Source: Cucumis sativus (lineage: Eukaryota > Streptophyta > Magnoliopsida > Cucurbitales > Cucurbitaceae). Taken from it: a DNA stretch of 64,000 bases. The DNA is taken from assembly GCF_000004075.3 (NCBI RefSeq), contig NC_026658.2, positions 2,356,001 through 2,420,000 on the forward strand, in the 5' to 3' direction. How positions within the stretch are numbered: position 1 is the first letter of the stretch; each line of letters begins with the position of its first letter. The notes beneath the pieces were generated by a model. That model did not search any database, had not been told where the DNA came from, and worked only from the letters and a program-made list of their open reading frames with translations. The position numbers and the translations under genes were made by a program. Positions 26,254-36,330 of this stretch are shown one piece after another.

Positions 26254-27065
26254 TCATGGTTGGTAGCCGGCGCGTCCAACCGCAGCCTTCTCTGCTGCAT
26301 GGGGTTTGTTAATATAGTTGCCACCTCGAGGCAGAGCCGAACTCAGAAAACGACTCCCATCCCTATTCTTCCCATCCATATTCATCGTCTCAACTGTTAC
26401 ACCATAAAACACACAAAACTCAAGAACAACTAAAGCTCTAATTTGATCATCTTTCTTTTCTTATAATGGAAATGTTACTTATATATATAAAATGTTAGTC
26501 ATGTAATTACATTTCTTTAATTTTTGGTTTTTTCCACCATTAATTTTGTGATTGGTTTTGAAATGACTTTGAAACATGTTGATAAACATTTCAAATTAAT
26601 TAATTTAATGATTGATTTTATATTTTTAAATGTCATAGTACCATTCTACATCGCAAAATCTCTATTAATTGAGATGTAAGAAATAGAGAGGGATTGGTCT
26701 TTTTTTTCCTCTCTGTCACCAACTTTCTCATCCTCGATCGTTAACTTATTTAGATTAATATTCCATTAATCTTTTAAAACATGAATGATATTCACATCCA
26801 TCAAAATTGATTTTAAATTTCTAAAACCAAGTTTTCAAAGTGATTTTGAAAATGAAAAAACTCACTCCCGAATCACTCCAAATGTAATGAATATTTGCAA
26901 TGAAGAGGTAATTAAAAATAAAGAGAGGAGAAGTAGAATGGCATATGGGGACTTACAATCTGCATGAAGTGAAGTAGAATGGAAGAGTACTCTCCCTGTT
27001 GCCATATTTGAAAGAAGAAGAAGAAGCATAACACTAAAAAATATGGACTCTCTCTTTAAACCCAT
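26254..27065 (-). CDS. Small secreted peptide precursor with internal RGGNY motif
   Basis: Two exons (26957-27065 and 26254-26393) joined through a phase-1 intron give 82 residues. Residues 1-24 form a signal peptide (MGLKRES, then FFSVMLLLLLSNMATG), followed by RVLFHST. Exon 2 encodes a polar linker, then SALPRGGNY and 19 further residues (INKPHAAEKAAVGRAGYQP). It shares signal peptide, arginine after the cleavage site, intron phase and GNY motif with the + strand genes to the right, and is the only intact member on -. The extension after GNY sets it apart. I recognise no named peptide family. The word GNYINKPH faintly recalls the C-terminal CAPE peptides of PR-1 proteins, but no CAP domain is present. 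The start is the ATG at 27065; the frame is open upstream but has no earlier ATG. Confidence 0.72.
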
Positions 27066-28300
27066 TGACCTCAAACTCTCTTTCTAAAAACCTTTTCTCT
27101 CTTTTCGATGAACTCTATGCCGTAGTTTCAAACTTTCATAGGTATATATATAGATTTAAAAACAATTCACAGTAAAAACACAAAAAGAAGTCGTAAAAGC
27201 ATCTTTTTAAAGATTGTGAAAGTTGTCTTCTTACTGTTTAATCTTTCAACTTCAAAGGAGGCTGTAACATATTAAGATTTTTTTTTTCTTTTGTTCTTTT
27301 TGGATAGATTGATTAGTTTTATTTTACAGTACAACATGTCTTACTAAAAAGTTTCATTCAGTACACTACAACTGTGAAGATGGTAAAAAGACTGAATAAC
27401 TTTCGTTTATTACCTAAAAAATTGTATCAATTATCATAATATTTGGTTAAGAGTTCAAAATGTAACTAAAAGTACTAGTGGATATATATTTTTGTTTTTG
27501 GTGGAGATATATATAAAATAATAATAATTAATGAACTTAGTGGACTTGGGAGTCAACCACTGAGGTTGAAATCAATTGTTCACCAAACCCACAATATGGC
27601 ATAATTTATGGGCAGCAAAGATTGACTGTTTGGGATGCCCATGCCCTACCAATAATATAGGTCATAGGATGATCCACATCTTAGAAAAATTACAATAATG
27701 TTTTGGATTTATGTTTTCTGATCCTACCATTCACATTTCATTTACAATCATTCGAGTTTTTTGTTTCTGTAAAAAGTTGCTAGATTTGAGAAACTGCTAA
27801 CTGCTACCTCTTTTCTCTTCAAATTACTTTTTTCCTTTTCAACATCTATCTCCACATATGTTCTTTCAAGAAAAATTAGGGTGTATATAGTTTGATACAT
27901 TTGGTTTAATGGCTGAAGACATGAAGGTTAAGAACTTTGAGATGAATTGATGGATTGATGACCAATGTTGCAAAACCATGCATAATGCTTCAGTAAATAA
28001 TGTTAAGAACTTCAAATATATAACCGGATAATAAAAACGAAACAAGAAAGAAATTATTAATAGAAATTGTTCACCAAACTCAATGTCTATTTCAAAAACG
28101 TTTCTTAATTTTTAGAAGCGAGTAACAGAATTAGTGGATTAAATAAGTTTGTTTTTCAAAACAATGAAAAGTAAAAAATTATTAATAGTAATATTTTCCC
28201 ATCATTTATTAATAGTAATATTTCCCCACACAACACGATCAATAATACACACACTTTCTTAACACCGAAAACAATTTTCTCTAGGACGGAGGATACTACA
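27066..28300. other. Spacer and promoter side of the - strand peptide gene
   Basis: It probably contains the promoter of the gene at 26.25-27.07 kb, with TATATATA-type sequence at 27144-27151. I see nothing else coding. Confidence 0.45.
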
Positions 28301-28795
28301 TCATGTCAAGTTTTCTAAGGCGTTATGGTTGGTAGCTTTGAGTATCTCAAAATTGCCACCTCGACCAGGTCGAGCTGTGAGTTCATAACTTTACTTTCCA
28401 CCATACTCTTTTCTCACCTATATCGATCTTTCCAAATGTGCAATAAAATATTGTTTTTTTTGTTAAATCATCAATCAACTCAAAACTCTAACATGTACAT
28501 AAATCAAAATAATAAATAAACAACAAACCGTACGCTTATAACTAATACTAATTCGAAAGGTTTTCTTTTTCTAAATTCTTAATATATATAAAATTAGGGC
28601 AAAATTTTGTTTCATATTTGTCCCTAAGAAAAAATTAATGAAAACTTTTTGGGTAGAATAAAGAGATATGTATAGGACTTAATTACAATGTGCATAAGGT
28701 AAAGTTATGCTTTGGGTGAGTCTCCCTTTTGCTGTATGAAATTAAAAGAGAAGAATCATAAAGCTTAAAATGGTGGACTCTTTCGTGAAACCCAT
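28301..28795 (-). pseudogene. Decayed paralogue of the - strand GNY peptide gene
   Basis: From 28795 the frame reads MGFTKESTILSFMILLF, clearly related to MGLKRESIFFSVMLLLL of the neighbour at 27.07 kb. It then meets a stop (TAA) inside the signal peptide; past the stop, the same frame continues with HTAKGRLTQS, matching MATGRVLFHS. Near 28301-28365 an exon-2 relic encodes RPGRGGNF and shares CTACCAACCAT(G/A)ACG with the end of the neighbour's exon 2, but in a shifted frame. The copy therefore looks non-functional: an early stop and a rearranged exon 2. It probably arose by tandem duplication on -. Confidence 0.6.
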
Positions 28796-29964
28796 TGAGT
28801 TAATTTCTCCTTTTTCTCTTTGGCGATGACTATTAATTTCATGATCATTTTATGGGTATATATTATATACAAGATCAAAGCAATTACGTAGATCTACAAT
28901 CAATAAATTAAAGAGACACACTTTTGGAAAAGAGAACGAATTTTTAATTAGTTTCATCTTTGAAACACTATATATATATATATACTAGATTTGAGTTTCA
29001 AATGATATAGTTTTCTTTTTTCTATACATCAATTTTTTTTTTATAATTAATTCTTTCTATATATTGATATAGAAGAATAAAAATATAACTTATTGATTCT
29101 CTTGAGAAATCAATCTTTTAGTTGGACTTTGAATTCATTAGCTTCCATTTGATCCTCTTTATAAATTTAGTAAACTATCAAAGTCATAATTGATATATCA
29201 ATCTATATCATTATATTGTGTCATGGTCTATTGATATATTTGTAAATTAATTTAAAATTATTGGAATGAAAAAAAAGAAATGTGAAAAATAGATAATGAG
29301 AAAACAATATATATATAGTTATATTATACCTAACTTAATTATCATTTAATCTTGTTTTATAATAACTACAAACTCACATGATTTTTTCCCCTCATTTAAG
29401 AAAGCTTAGTGGAAAGTTGTGGTGTATAGAAGAGGAAGTGGAACTTTAATTTGATGGCAAAAGAAAAATGGCCAAACAAATATATAATTAACTTCTTCTA
29501 TTGTCTCTATATCTTTTTATTTTTAGATTTAATTTTTTATATAGGCTACTTAATATAGTTGTAACAAATTAAACACTTCCATTATTTTACTTAATTTCCT
29601 ACCAATTAAGAAAATTATTTATAAATATTATAACACATGTATACGTACATACATACATATAGTTTATTCATTTTTAGTTATAGTGAGAGTGTGGGTTTGA
29701 AGTCAATCACTAGTACTTCTCCAGAAAATATCACTTATACAAAATGCCAAAAGTCCTTTATGCAGCCAACATAGACTTTAGAGAGGATGCCTTTATATAT
29801 ATATTTTGGGTCGAAGAAACAAACGGATATACATTTCATTTAAACATTTTTTTCAATTAAGAAACGAGTGAACTGTAATAGGATAGGTTATATGTATGAA
29901 CATTTAATCGTTGTTCAACATATATATATTTTTTCGACGAGCTCTTCCCATGATTATGCCAACG
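28796..29964. other. AT-rich spacer between the - and + peptide genes
   Basis: No gene is seen. The stretch includes TATATA runs near 28973-28984 and 29312-29319 and a CATACATA-type run near 29644-29660. Confidence 0.5.
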
Positions 29965-30111
29965 ATGAACAAGACATCAAACAGATTAATCATAAAACTT
30001 CTTTTAATCGTTTGCTTAATTTCTTTACTTCCCAAGTCTTCAATTTGTTATAACTTTAATTTATTTAGAACAATAATAGAGAACAATTTTTTTGGGTTAT
30101 CATTATATTAA
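29965..30111 (+). CDS. Possible orphan signal-peptide ORF
   Basis: A 48-residue open frame starts MNKTSNRLIIKLLLIVCLIS and has a hydrophobic core that would serve as a signal peptide, ending near SSICYN. It lies just upstream of the first + strand GNY gene and could be a decayed first exon of another family member. No GNY motif or matching second exon is found after it. It may equally be chance in AT-rich DNA. Confidence 0.22.
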   Translation: MNKTSNRLIIKLLLIVCLISLLPKSSICYNFNLFRTIIENNFFGLSLY

Positions 30112-30480
30112 TTATAGAATACATCATTATTATATTAAATGATGATTAAGTTTGAAATCATATCCCCTATTTTGTGAAGAAAATAGATATTTCTAAAATT
30201 TCAGTCAACTATCTCTGACCATCATTTTGGCAGCTATTATAATTAATGGTCAATTCAAACCCCATTTTCAAGATTTGAACAAGCTCTCAAAAAGTTGAAT
30301 ATTAGACATAAAACCAAAAATAAAATTCTAGAAGACAAAGATTGATAAACCTAATTGGTCAACACCAAAGAAAACTGATATCTAATCATATATATCCTCA
30401 AGTTTTAGGCTATTAATATGATCTTGAAATTGCTTTTTCTAATTACAAATATATATATTGGAGAAGATATCATAATAAAA

Positions 30481-30845
30481 ATGGCTTCAAACAAGGACTC
30501 GATGTTGTTTAAGGCTTTATTTGTTGTCATTCTCATAATTACTTCTTCCCAATATGTAGCCTTTGGAAGATTGCATATTTCTGATGCTATTCCTCATTAT
30601 CGATCTGGTAAGAGTCCCAACATTATTCAACATTTATTTGATCTCAAAAACACCTTCTTATGGAGAAATAAAATTGTTATAATTTTTTAGTGTAGTTCCA
30701 TGTTCTCATAGTTGTAAATATGACTGCAGATCATAAAGATGATAGGGAAAAGGAGAAGACTATTTCAAGAGTTGAACATCTTTCCCAAACTGATACCCCA
30801 AGAAAGGGTAACTATGGAGGACGTGGAGAAGGGCCAACAAGTTAA
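30481..30845 (+). CDS. Small secreted peptide precursor, PRKGNYGG tail
   Basis: Two exons (30481-30607, 30730-30845) with a phase-1 intron give 80 residues. The signal peptide is MASNKDSMLFKALFVVILII to about residue 29, then FGRLHISD. Exon 2 is charged (DHKDDREKEK), followed by DTPRKGNYGGRGEGPTS to the stop, so GNY is followed by a ten-residue Gly-rich extension. The MAS start is chosen by agreement with the other members; an in-frame ATG at 30418 would place residues ahead of the signal peptide. The GGT-AAC codons of the motif form a GTAAC word that could act as a splice donor, and a duplicate of exon 2 lies 1.2 kb downstream (31.9 kb). The function is unknown. Confidence 0.72.
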
Positions 30846-31910
30846 TTAAGACAGCTACTAAATTCATGGTTTATTTTGGGGAAAATTATATATATGTTGT
30901 CCAAAAAGTGTCCATGCTACTGTCATGATCATTATATAATTTATAGATTTTTCTTTGTTGTATTATTGGTTTATTTTGTATTTGTTTTAGGCGTGCTATG
31001 TCATATTGTGCTCACTCTAAGTTTAAACTTTCACTTGTGTACCTTCAATCAAAGTTAGATATTAATTTAAAGTTCATATGATTCAACCAGGCTTCCAAAA
31101 GAAATTAGTTTGTTAGAATGAATCTTTTTTTATTTGTATTGATTATAGTATATAGTAAGAACAGTATATCTTGTATTTGGTCATTTGATACTTTCTCTTG
31201 GAAAGTAAATTTGTCCCGTAGCTTGTTCTTGATTGTAGATTTATCTTGAGAGCTTTTTAATTAGATCGTTGTTGAAGCTATAATTCTTGAGTTTTGGAAG
31301 TCATTTGATCTTTGACGAAGTACTTTTGGTAAAGTGTATTTGATTCATCTCAACAGTTTTGAGAGATGCTTTGCTTTTTGGATTATCTATCCTAGAATAT
31401 CTTGCAAGAACGTTTTTGAGTTTTTAACTTCAAGAGCTTTAGAAGGGTCTACTTAATTACTGGAAACTAAGTCTTATGAGCTAATTTAGTTTTCAAATTT
31501 CTAGAGAACATGTACTTAGAGCTTGAGAACTTTAGAGTTTGAGAGCTTTTGGTTGAAGGCTTTAGAGAAAATTATTACAAATGTTTGATTTTCAGAACAT
31601 GAGAGCTTTAGAGTTCTGAAAAAACTGGAGAGCTCTTTGAGAAATTCAAATTGATATTTTGAAAATTGGAGATCTATCTCATATATGTATGCCTTTCAAA
31701 ATTGGACTTTTGAAGAAATGAAACACTTCAAAATTTATGGCACCAACCTACTTATATATTTTCAATTGGCCACATTATTATATCAAATTAATCACAAAAT
31801 TAACTGTCTTTATTTATAGACTTAAACGAGGAATACACTTAAAAAAATTCAAAATAATATCTCCTAAAAATAATTTAATTACTTTAATAGTTTATAACTT
31901 AAATTTATCC
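30846..31910. other. Spacer with degenerate GAGAGCTTT repeats
   Basis: The 3' flank of the preceding gene is followed by about 400 bases (31240-31650) in which words such as GAGAGCTTTT, GAGCTTGAGAACTTTAGAG and TTGAGAGCTTT recur irregularly. This looks like a decayed tandem repeat. No coding sequence is seen. Confidence 0.45.
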
Positions 31911-31914
31911 GGAG

Positions 31915-32170
31915 ATAATGGCATAGGAAAAAGGAGAAGGATTCAAGAGTTGAATATGATCCCCAAACTGATGTCCCAAGAAGGGGTCATTATATGGAGG
32001 AAGTGGAGGGGGGCCATCAAGTTTAATTAAGGCATGCATGAGCTAGTAAATTTTCAAGTTTTATTTTATTTTGGTGTAAAAATATGTTGCCCAAAATGTG
32101 TGGCTATGCATGCTACTCTGATCTTTTGACAATTCATAGATTTCTTTTATGTGTATTGATAATCAAACAC
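31915..32170 (+). pseudogene. Duplicated exon 2 of the PRKGNY gene
   Basis: The stretch aligns along about 250 bases with 30740-30990: shared words include AAAGGAGAAG, TTCAAGAGTTGAA, CCCAAACTGAT, CCAAGAA(A/G)GGGT and the flank TTTATTTTGG. In the matching frame it reads RVEYDPQTDVPRRGHYMEEVE and stops near 32026, so GNY has become GHY. I found no signal-peptide exon next to it. It is either a stranded pseudo-exon or an alternative last exon of the gene at 30.5 kb. Confidence 0.55.
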
Positions 32171-33490
32171 AAAATAGGTTTTTCTTTTTTAATACTAAGA
32201 TTTAAGAATGGAAGATTTGATGTTATTCTGCACTATATAAACTCCAAAATGATTCAAAGAAACGTTCATAAACCGACCAATTTTTTCTTTTTGCTTTTGT
32301 AAAAAATGAGTGTTGTGAGTAAGTTTTAATTTGTCAATTTGGTTCTGTCATGTTCGTCAAATTGCATGGGTTGCCAGCTTGGGCAACCAACCCCACCACA
32401 CCACTTGCCACATTATTCTTTCTTTCGAACTATTTTCTAATTAAGGAAATGAACTCAAATATTTATATAATTTAACACAATATTATTAGTAATATTATAA
32501 TTAGGGTTTATTAAGATTATTAATAAAACAGAGACAAACTATTTACCTAAAAGAAAAACCTGCTGCACACTTGATTTTGTCAACTTTATCATTTTTGACA
32601 ATTTTCTTATAACACTATAAGAAATTATGGATCTTGAAAGTTCTCCATAATCTTCCGACGCTATATGTTGTGTGTTTAAAGATTCTCTTCTGATGCATTT
32701 TGCTAGACCCTAATCCTAACGGACATTTGTGCATCAAGACATCCTTTCTCGACACATTTTCATATATTTTCCTAAGCTTTTGTGATTCGGAAGAGATCTC
32801 CTTTTCTTGTAGTATCCTCTTATATAAACCTTATTTTTAACAAATATGTATAAAAAAGTTTAAATGTTTGGATGAATTTGATTTGTAAAATCTTTCATTA
32901 CTACTATTTAATTCTAAATAGGATTAATGTGGAAATTCTCTGAGCTGGAGAAAATAATTAAAAAAAATTAGTGTGGAGAAAAAAGATAACCACATAAATC
33001 TCTCACCAACCTTAGTCACAAAAGCACTCTTTCAAACTATTATACCACACAACTAAACTAAGTTAGTATACTAACTTTAAAGTAGTTCAAACTGAAACAA
33101 CTGATAACTTAATTAAAAGTAGAAGATACTTTTATAGCCTTTGTCGTGACTGTATTTCATCGAATTTGAGCCTTCCTCTAGCTTGTTTGTACCTTTTTTT
33201 TTTTTGTCAATGCAACATTATTTTGGAGTGAAGATATGATGAGGACTCAAAAGGTGTGTTAACCAGCTGGTTTGAAGGTGCATGGACATGTGTCTACTGA
33301 TCTCTCTGCTCTTATTTCTTGTTAAAAAATGTTGGGGCAACTACATTTTTTAATAGTTTTCCAAAAAAAAAAAAAGAAAAAAAGCTCAAAAGAATCTTTG
33401 TCTTTCGCTTTCTGATGTCGTGGGGATTGAAGAAAAAGAGTAAAGAAACAAAATCGTGGAAGTTGGCCCTCGTCTCTAATAAAAGTTTAA
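32171..33490. other. Spacer with a small CACTA-type element
   Basis: No gene is seen. A GGGTTGCC...GGCAACCAACCC hairpin lies near 32368-32393. A CACTA-like element is listed separately. A 24-codon frame near 33283 ending WGNYIF is treated as chance. Confidence 0.4.
32613..32814. mobile_element. Short CACTA-like non-autonomous DNA element
   Basis: The left end is CACTATAAGAAATTATGG. The right end CTCCTTTTCTTGTAGTA is nearly its inverted copy, and both resemble the CACTACAAGAAA termini of plant CACTA (DTC) transposons. The 200-base interior is non-coding. A clear 3-base target duplication was not seen. Confidence 0.5.
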
Positions 33491-33541
33491 CACGGCTACA
33501 AGTTTGAATTTTGACTCGTCTCTACTTAACCTATCGTCTTG

Positions 33542-33652
33542 TATATAAATACAAAGCAGCTTAACACACTAACAACAAATAAAGCTCAAAGAGTGATTAC
33601 ATCTTCTTCATTACAAATCATTCAGCTCTTTCTCTCTCATCTCGACTCTCTG
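33542..33652 (+). promoter_or_regulatory. Stranded promoter and leader of the GNY gene at 35.8 kb
   Basis: TATATAAATA at 33542-33551 and the following AACACACTAACAACAAATAA and GATTACATCTTCTT words match the region just upstream of the paralogue at 38.67 kb (TATA at 38554). In that paralogue this leader runs straight into the start codon. Here it is cut by a solo LTR 17 bases or fewer from the ATG. Confidence 0.72.
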
Positions 33653-35755
33653 TGTAACGACCCAACTTTTCTAAGTAAGTCGAGATCGTTAATTTTTAAC
33701 AAAATAAAAGACTTTGATTAATGTAAAACAAAACATAAGCAATTTTAAAAAAAAACATCTTCAAGTCAGGCCTGATTTTTAAACATTCAAGAAAACATAA
33801 AATAATACTGTTTGCAACAAACGTTTGTAAACTAAATTTCAAATCAATCTTAATTAAGCGGAAGCAATTACACGTTTCCTATGGCATCACGCTTCCTTCC
33901 TACCCCTCGCCGGTTTGCTGCCTTTATCACCTTTGCCTGAAAATTAAACATAAGAAGGGTGAGTATTTTAAATACTCAGTAAGAGACCCTCTACTGGTCT
34001 CGTCAGGGGAAAATAAATTGTTAAAGTTCTATTGGGACACCCTGTACAGTCGCAGTCTTGTGATCCCGTAGGATACACATTTCAGTCTAACGCCCCGAAG
34101 TACGTACATATCAGTCTGACGCCCCGAGGGACGTACATATCAGTCTAACGCCCCGAGGGACGTACATATCAGTCTAACGCCCGAGGGACGTTCATATCAG
34201 TCTAGTGTTCTGCAGAAACACATATCAGTCAAATGCTCCCGAAGGTGCAAAATAAATTGGTGATCCCGTGGGACACCTACAAGGTAAACATCCCAATACA
34301 ACCTAACAATTTATCCCCTCATTCCATTCAACCATCTTTCAGTTACTTCAAATCACAAAGTCCTTTCTTTCAACATCCTAACAGTCAACTTATTTTACTA
34401 CAATCATCTGTCTGTCAATAATATGCTAATACATCAGTCAATCCACTATACAGTCAAGTCAATACACCCCTCAGTTCACCAGCACAAACCACAGTTCAGT
34501 ATAATCCACATCCAACCGAAACAAATTCACTAGTTCACATCCAATCTTTATACAGCACAATCTATTAATATCATCATGTACACATAAGCATAATTTCAGT
34601 CATTCACATGTATACTTTCGGCAATCCACATCAATTCACACATCAATGTATATATATATGTTTCCAGTCAAATACAACATACACTAAACATTTAGTCTGC
34701 AATCAAACATATACATCTTAATCATCATCCATACAGTCCAACACAACTCAAAAACTTTAGGTGAGTCCAGTAGAAAACCCCTTACCTTCAAATTTGTTAA
34801 GCTCCTTAACCACGTTGAAGTCTATGAAGAACGAACCTAAACATTAAGACAATTTCTCAATAATTCCCTTCAACGCATCAGTCATTTAAATTCAACCCAA
34901 TGTGAATCTTTTTGCAACTTACCCAAATCTTCGCGAAAGAAATCGAGCAGTGGCTTTGCGAAGAGATGACGTGCGACGGAGAGACCGTATACAGATGGTC
35001 GGAGAGTCGCGCGGCAGTGCAGACAACGGAGGAGAATGAATCGACGGCGGCTGGGCTGAAAACAGAGGAGAAAGGAGAGGGGAGACAGCCGGCGGTTACA
35101 GGTTCACGCGGCGGCCTTGCTTCGCGAACAGAGATGGCGGCCGACGGATGCAGCGACGTCCGGCTGGGTTTGGACGGAACGGAGAGGAAAAGAGAAGATG
35201 GAGATGGCCGACGGCGGTTGCTGTGCGAACGGATGGGGCGGCTGGCTGCGGCGGAAAGAAAATGGAAGTCGCGACGCACGGCGGAAGAAGGAAATAGGGG
35301 TGGCGGTTGCTGGGCTACGACGCAGATCTGGACCGGGCAGCGGCGGAAGAGCAACGACGCGGTCCTGCTTCGCGAACGGAGATGGAGACGGCAGATCGGG
35401 CGTTCGGCTTCAGTAGGGGAGACGCGACGGTGAGGTTGGGTCTGGAAGGAGCGGAGAGGAGAAGAAAAGATGGAGATGATCGGCGGCGGTTGCTGCGCGA
35501 ACGGAGAGAAGAGAGGGATGGGCGTACGGGAGGAAGAAGAAAGTAAATTTTTTTTCATTTTCTTTTCTTTTATTTAATAAAATGTAAAATATATATAATA
35601 ATAAAAATATAATTAAATACATATATATATATTTAATTATATTAATACATTTTCAAATCTTCTTTCTCCCCTTCAACATATTTTAAAAAAAAAAATCTTG
35701 AACAAATCGAAATAATTCTCTCAAAATAATTTTCCTTCAAGTTTGGGGCGTTACA
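33653..35755. mobile_element. Solo LTR (LTR retrotransposon fossil), about 2.1 kb
   Basis: The element starts TGTAACGACCCAAC and ends GTTTGGGGCGTTACA, i.e. TG...CA ends with short inverted termini. It is flanked by a 5-base target duplication CTCTG (33648-33652 and 35756-35760). No internal protein-coding region or second LTR is seen, so it looks like a solo LTR. It contains an array of about six 29-base units (34082-34230) and a GC-rich block (34910-35540) unlike the surrounding DNA. TGTAACGCCC-type ends suggest a Ty3-Gypsy-type element, but the family is not proven. The insertion is inside the 5' leader of a peptide gene. Intact target duplication and intact ends suggest a fairly recent insertion. 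Confidence 0.8.
34082..34232. repeat. 29-base minisatellite inside the LTR
   Basis: The unit CAGTCTAACGCCCCGAGGGA plus CGTACATAT is repeated about four times cleanly, with more diverged copies at both sides. It is part of the LTR fossil. Confidence 0.85.
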
Positions 35756-35768
35756 CTCTGCTTCTGAA

Positions 35769-36330
35769 ATGGCTTCCAAGAGAGTTTCAATGATTTTGAA
35801 TGTGGTGTTCTTCATTATTATGCTTTTAATTTCATCTAATAACAATTATAATGTTTCTGCAAGAAAATTTCTTGATGTTAATACCCCTCTTGATGATGCC
35901 TTCAACCTTCAAATGGATGCATCTTCATTATTCTGTGAGTTTTCTTAACTTTTTTTTTTCTTCTCAATCTTAAGATGTTCTTGTTTTAGTTTGTTTAAAT
36001 GAGTTATTATTTCGTTTTCTATTTTATAATTAGGGTTATAAACACTATTCTTCAATATCTAATTCTGCCTAGTATTGTTTTTATCTAATTTTTAACCTAT
36101 TTTTACGAGTGTGTTTTCAAAATGATCCAAACCAAAGTGCTAGCTAGTAAGTTACGTTATAATTATAATTATAGGGTTTGAAAAATGATGTTAATTTGAA
36201 TCTGTAATTTGATTTACTTTTATGGCTTTAATTTGTTTCAGATAAAATGAAGGGGGAGCTACAAAGGAGATTCGAGGATTTATTAAAAGCAACCACTGAT
36301 AATGATATTCCTCGAGGTGGAAACTACTAA
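35769..36330 (+). CDS. Small secreted peptide precursor ending RGGNY (LTR-disrupted leader)
   Basis: Two exons (35769-35934, 36242-36330), phase-1 intron, 84 residues. Signal peptide MASKRVSMILNVVFFIIMLL to about residue 30, then SARKFLDVN. Exon 2 has a charged, probably helical stretch (MKGELQRRFEDLLKATTD) and ends DNDIPRGGNY at the stop. It is nearly identical to the gene at 38.67 kb, so a recent tandem duplicate. The coding frame, donor (GTGAGT) and acceptor are intact, but a solo LTR of 2.1 kb separates the start codon from the ancestral TATA box and leader. It is therefore either silent, driven from the LTR, or spliced around it. The function is unknown. Confidence 0.78.

Noticed and set aside
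33283-33357. 24-codon frame MDMCLLISLLLFLVKKCWGN plus YIF
   Set aside because: It looks like a mini signal peptide plus WGNY, but it has no intron, no family spacing and no related sequence; chance in AT-rich DNA is the simpler reading.
34878-35622. Several long, Arg/Ser-rich open frames on both strands
   Set aside because: They overlap in several frames in the GC-rich part of the LTR fossil; composition explains them, and none resembles a known protein.
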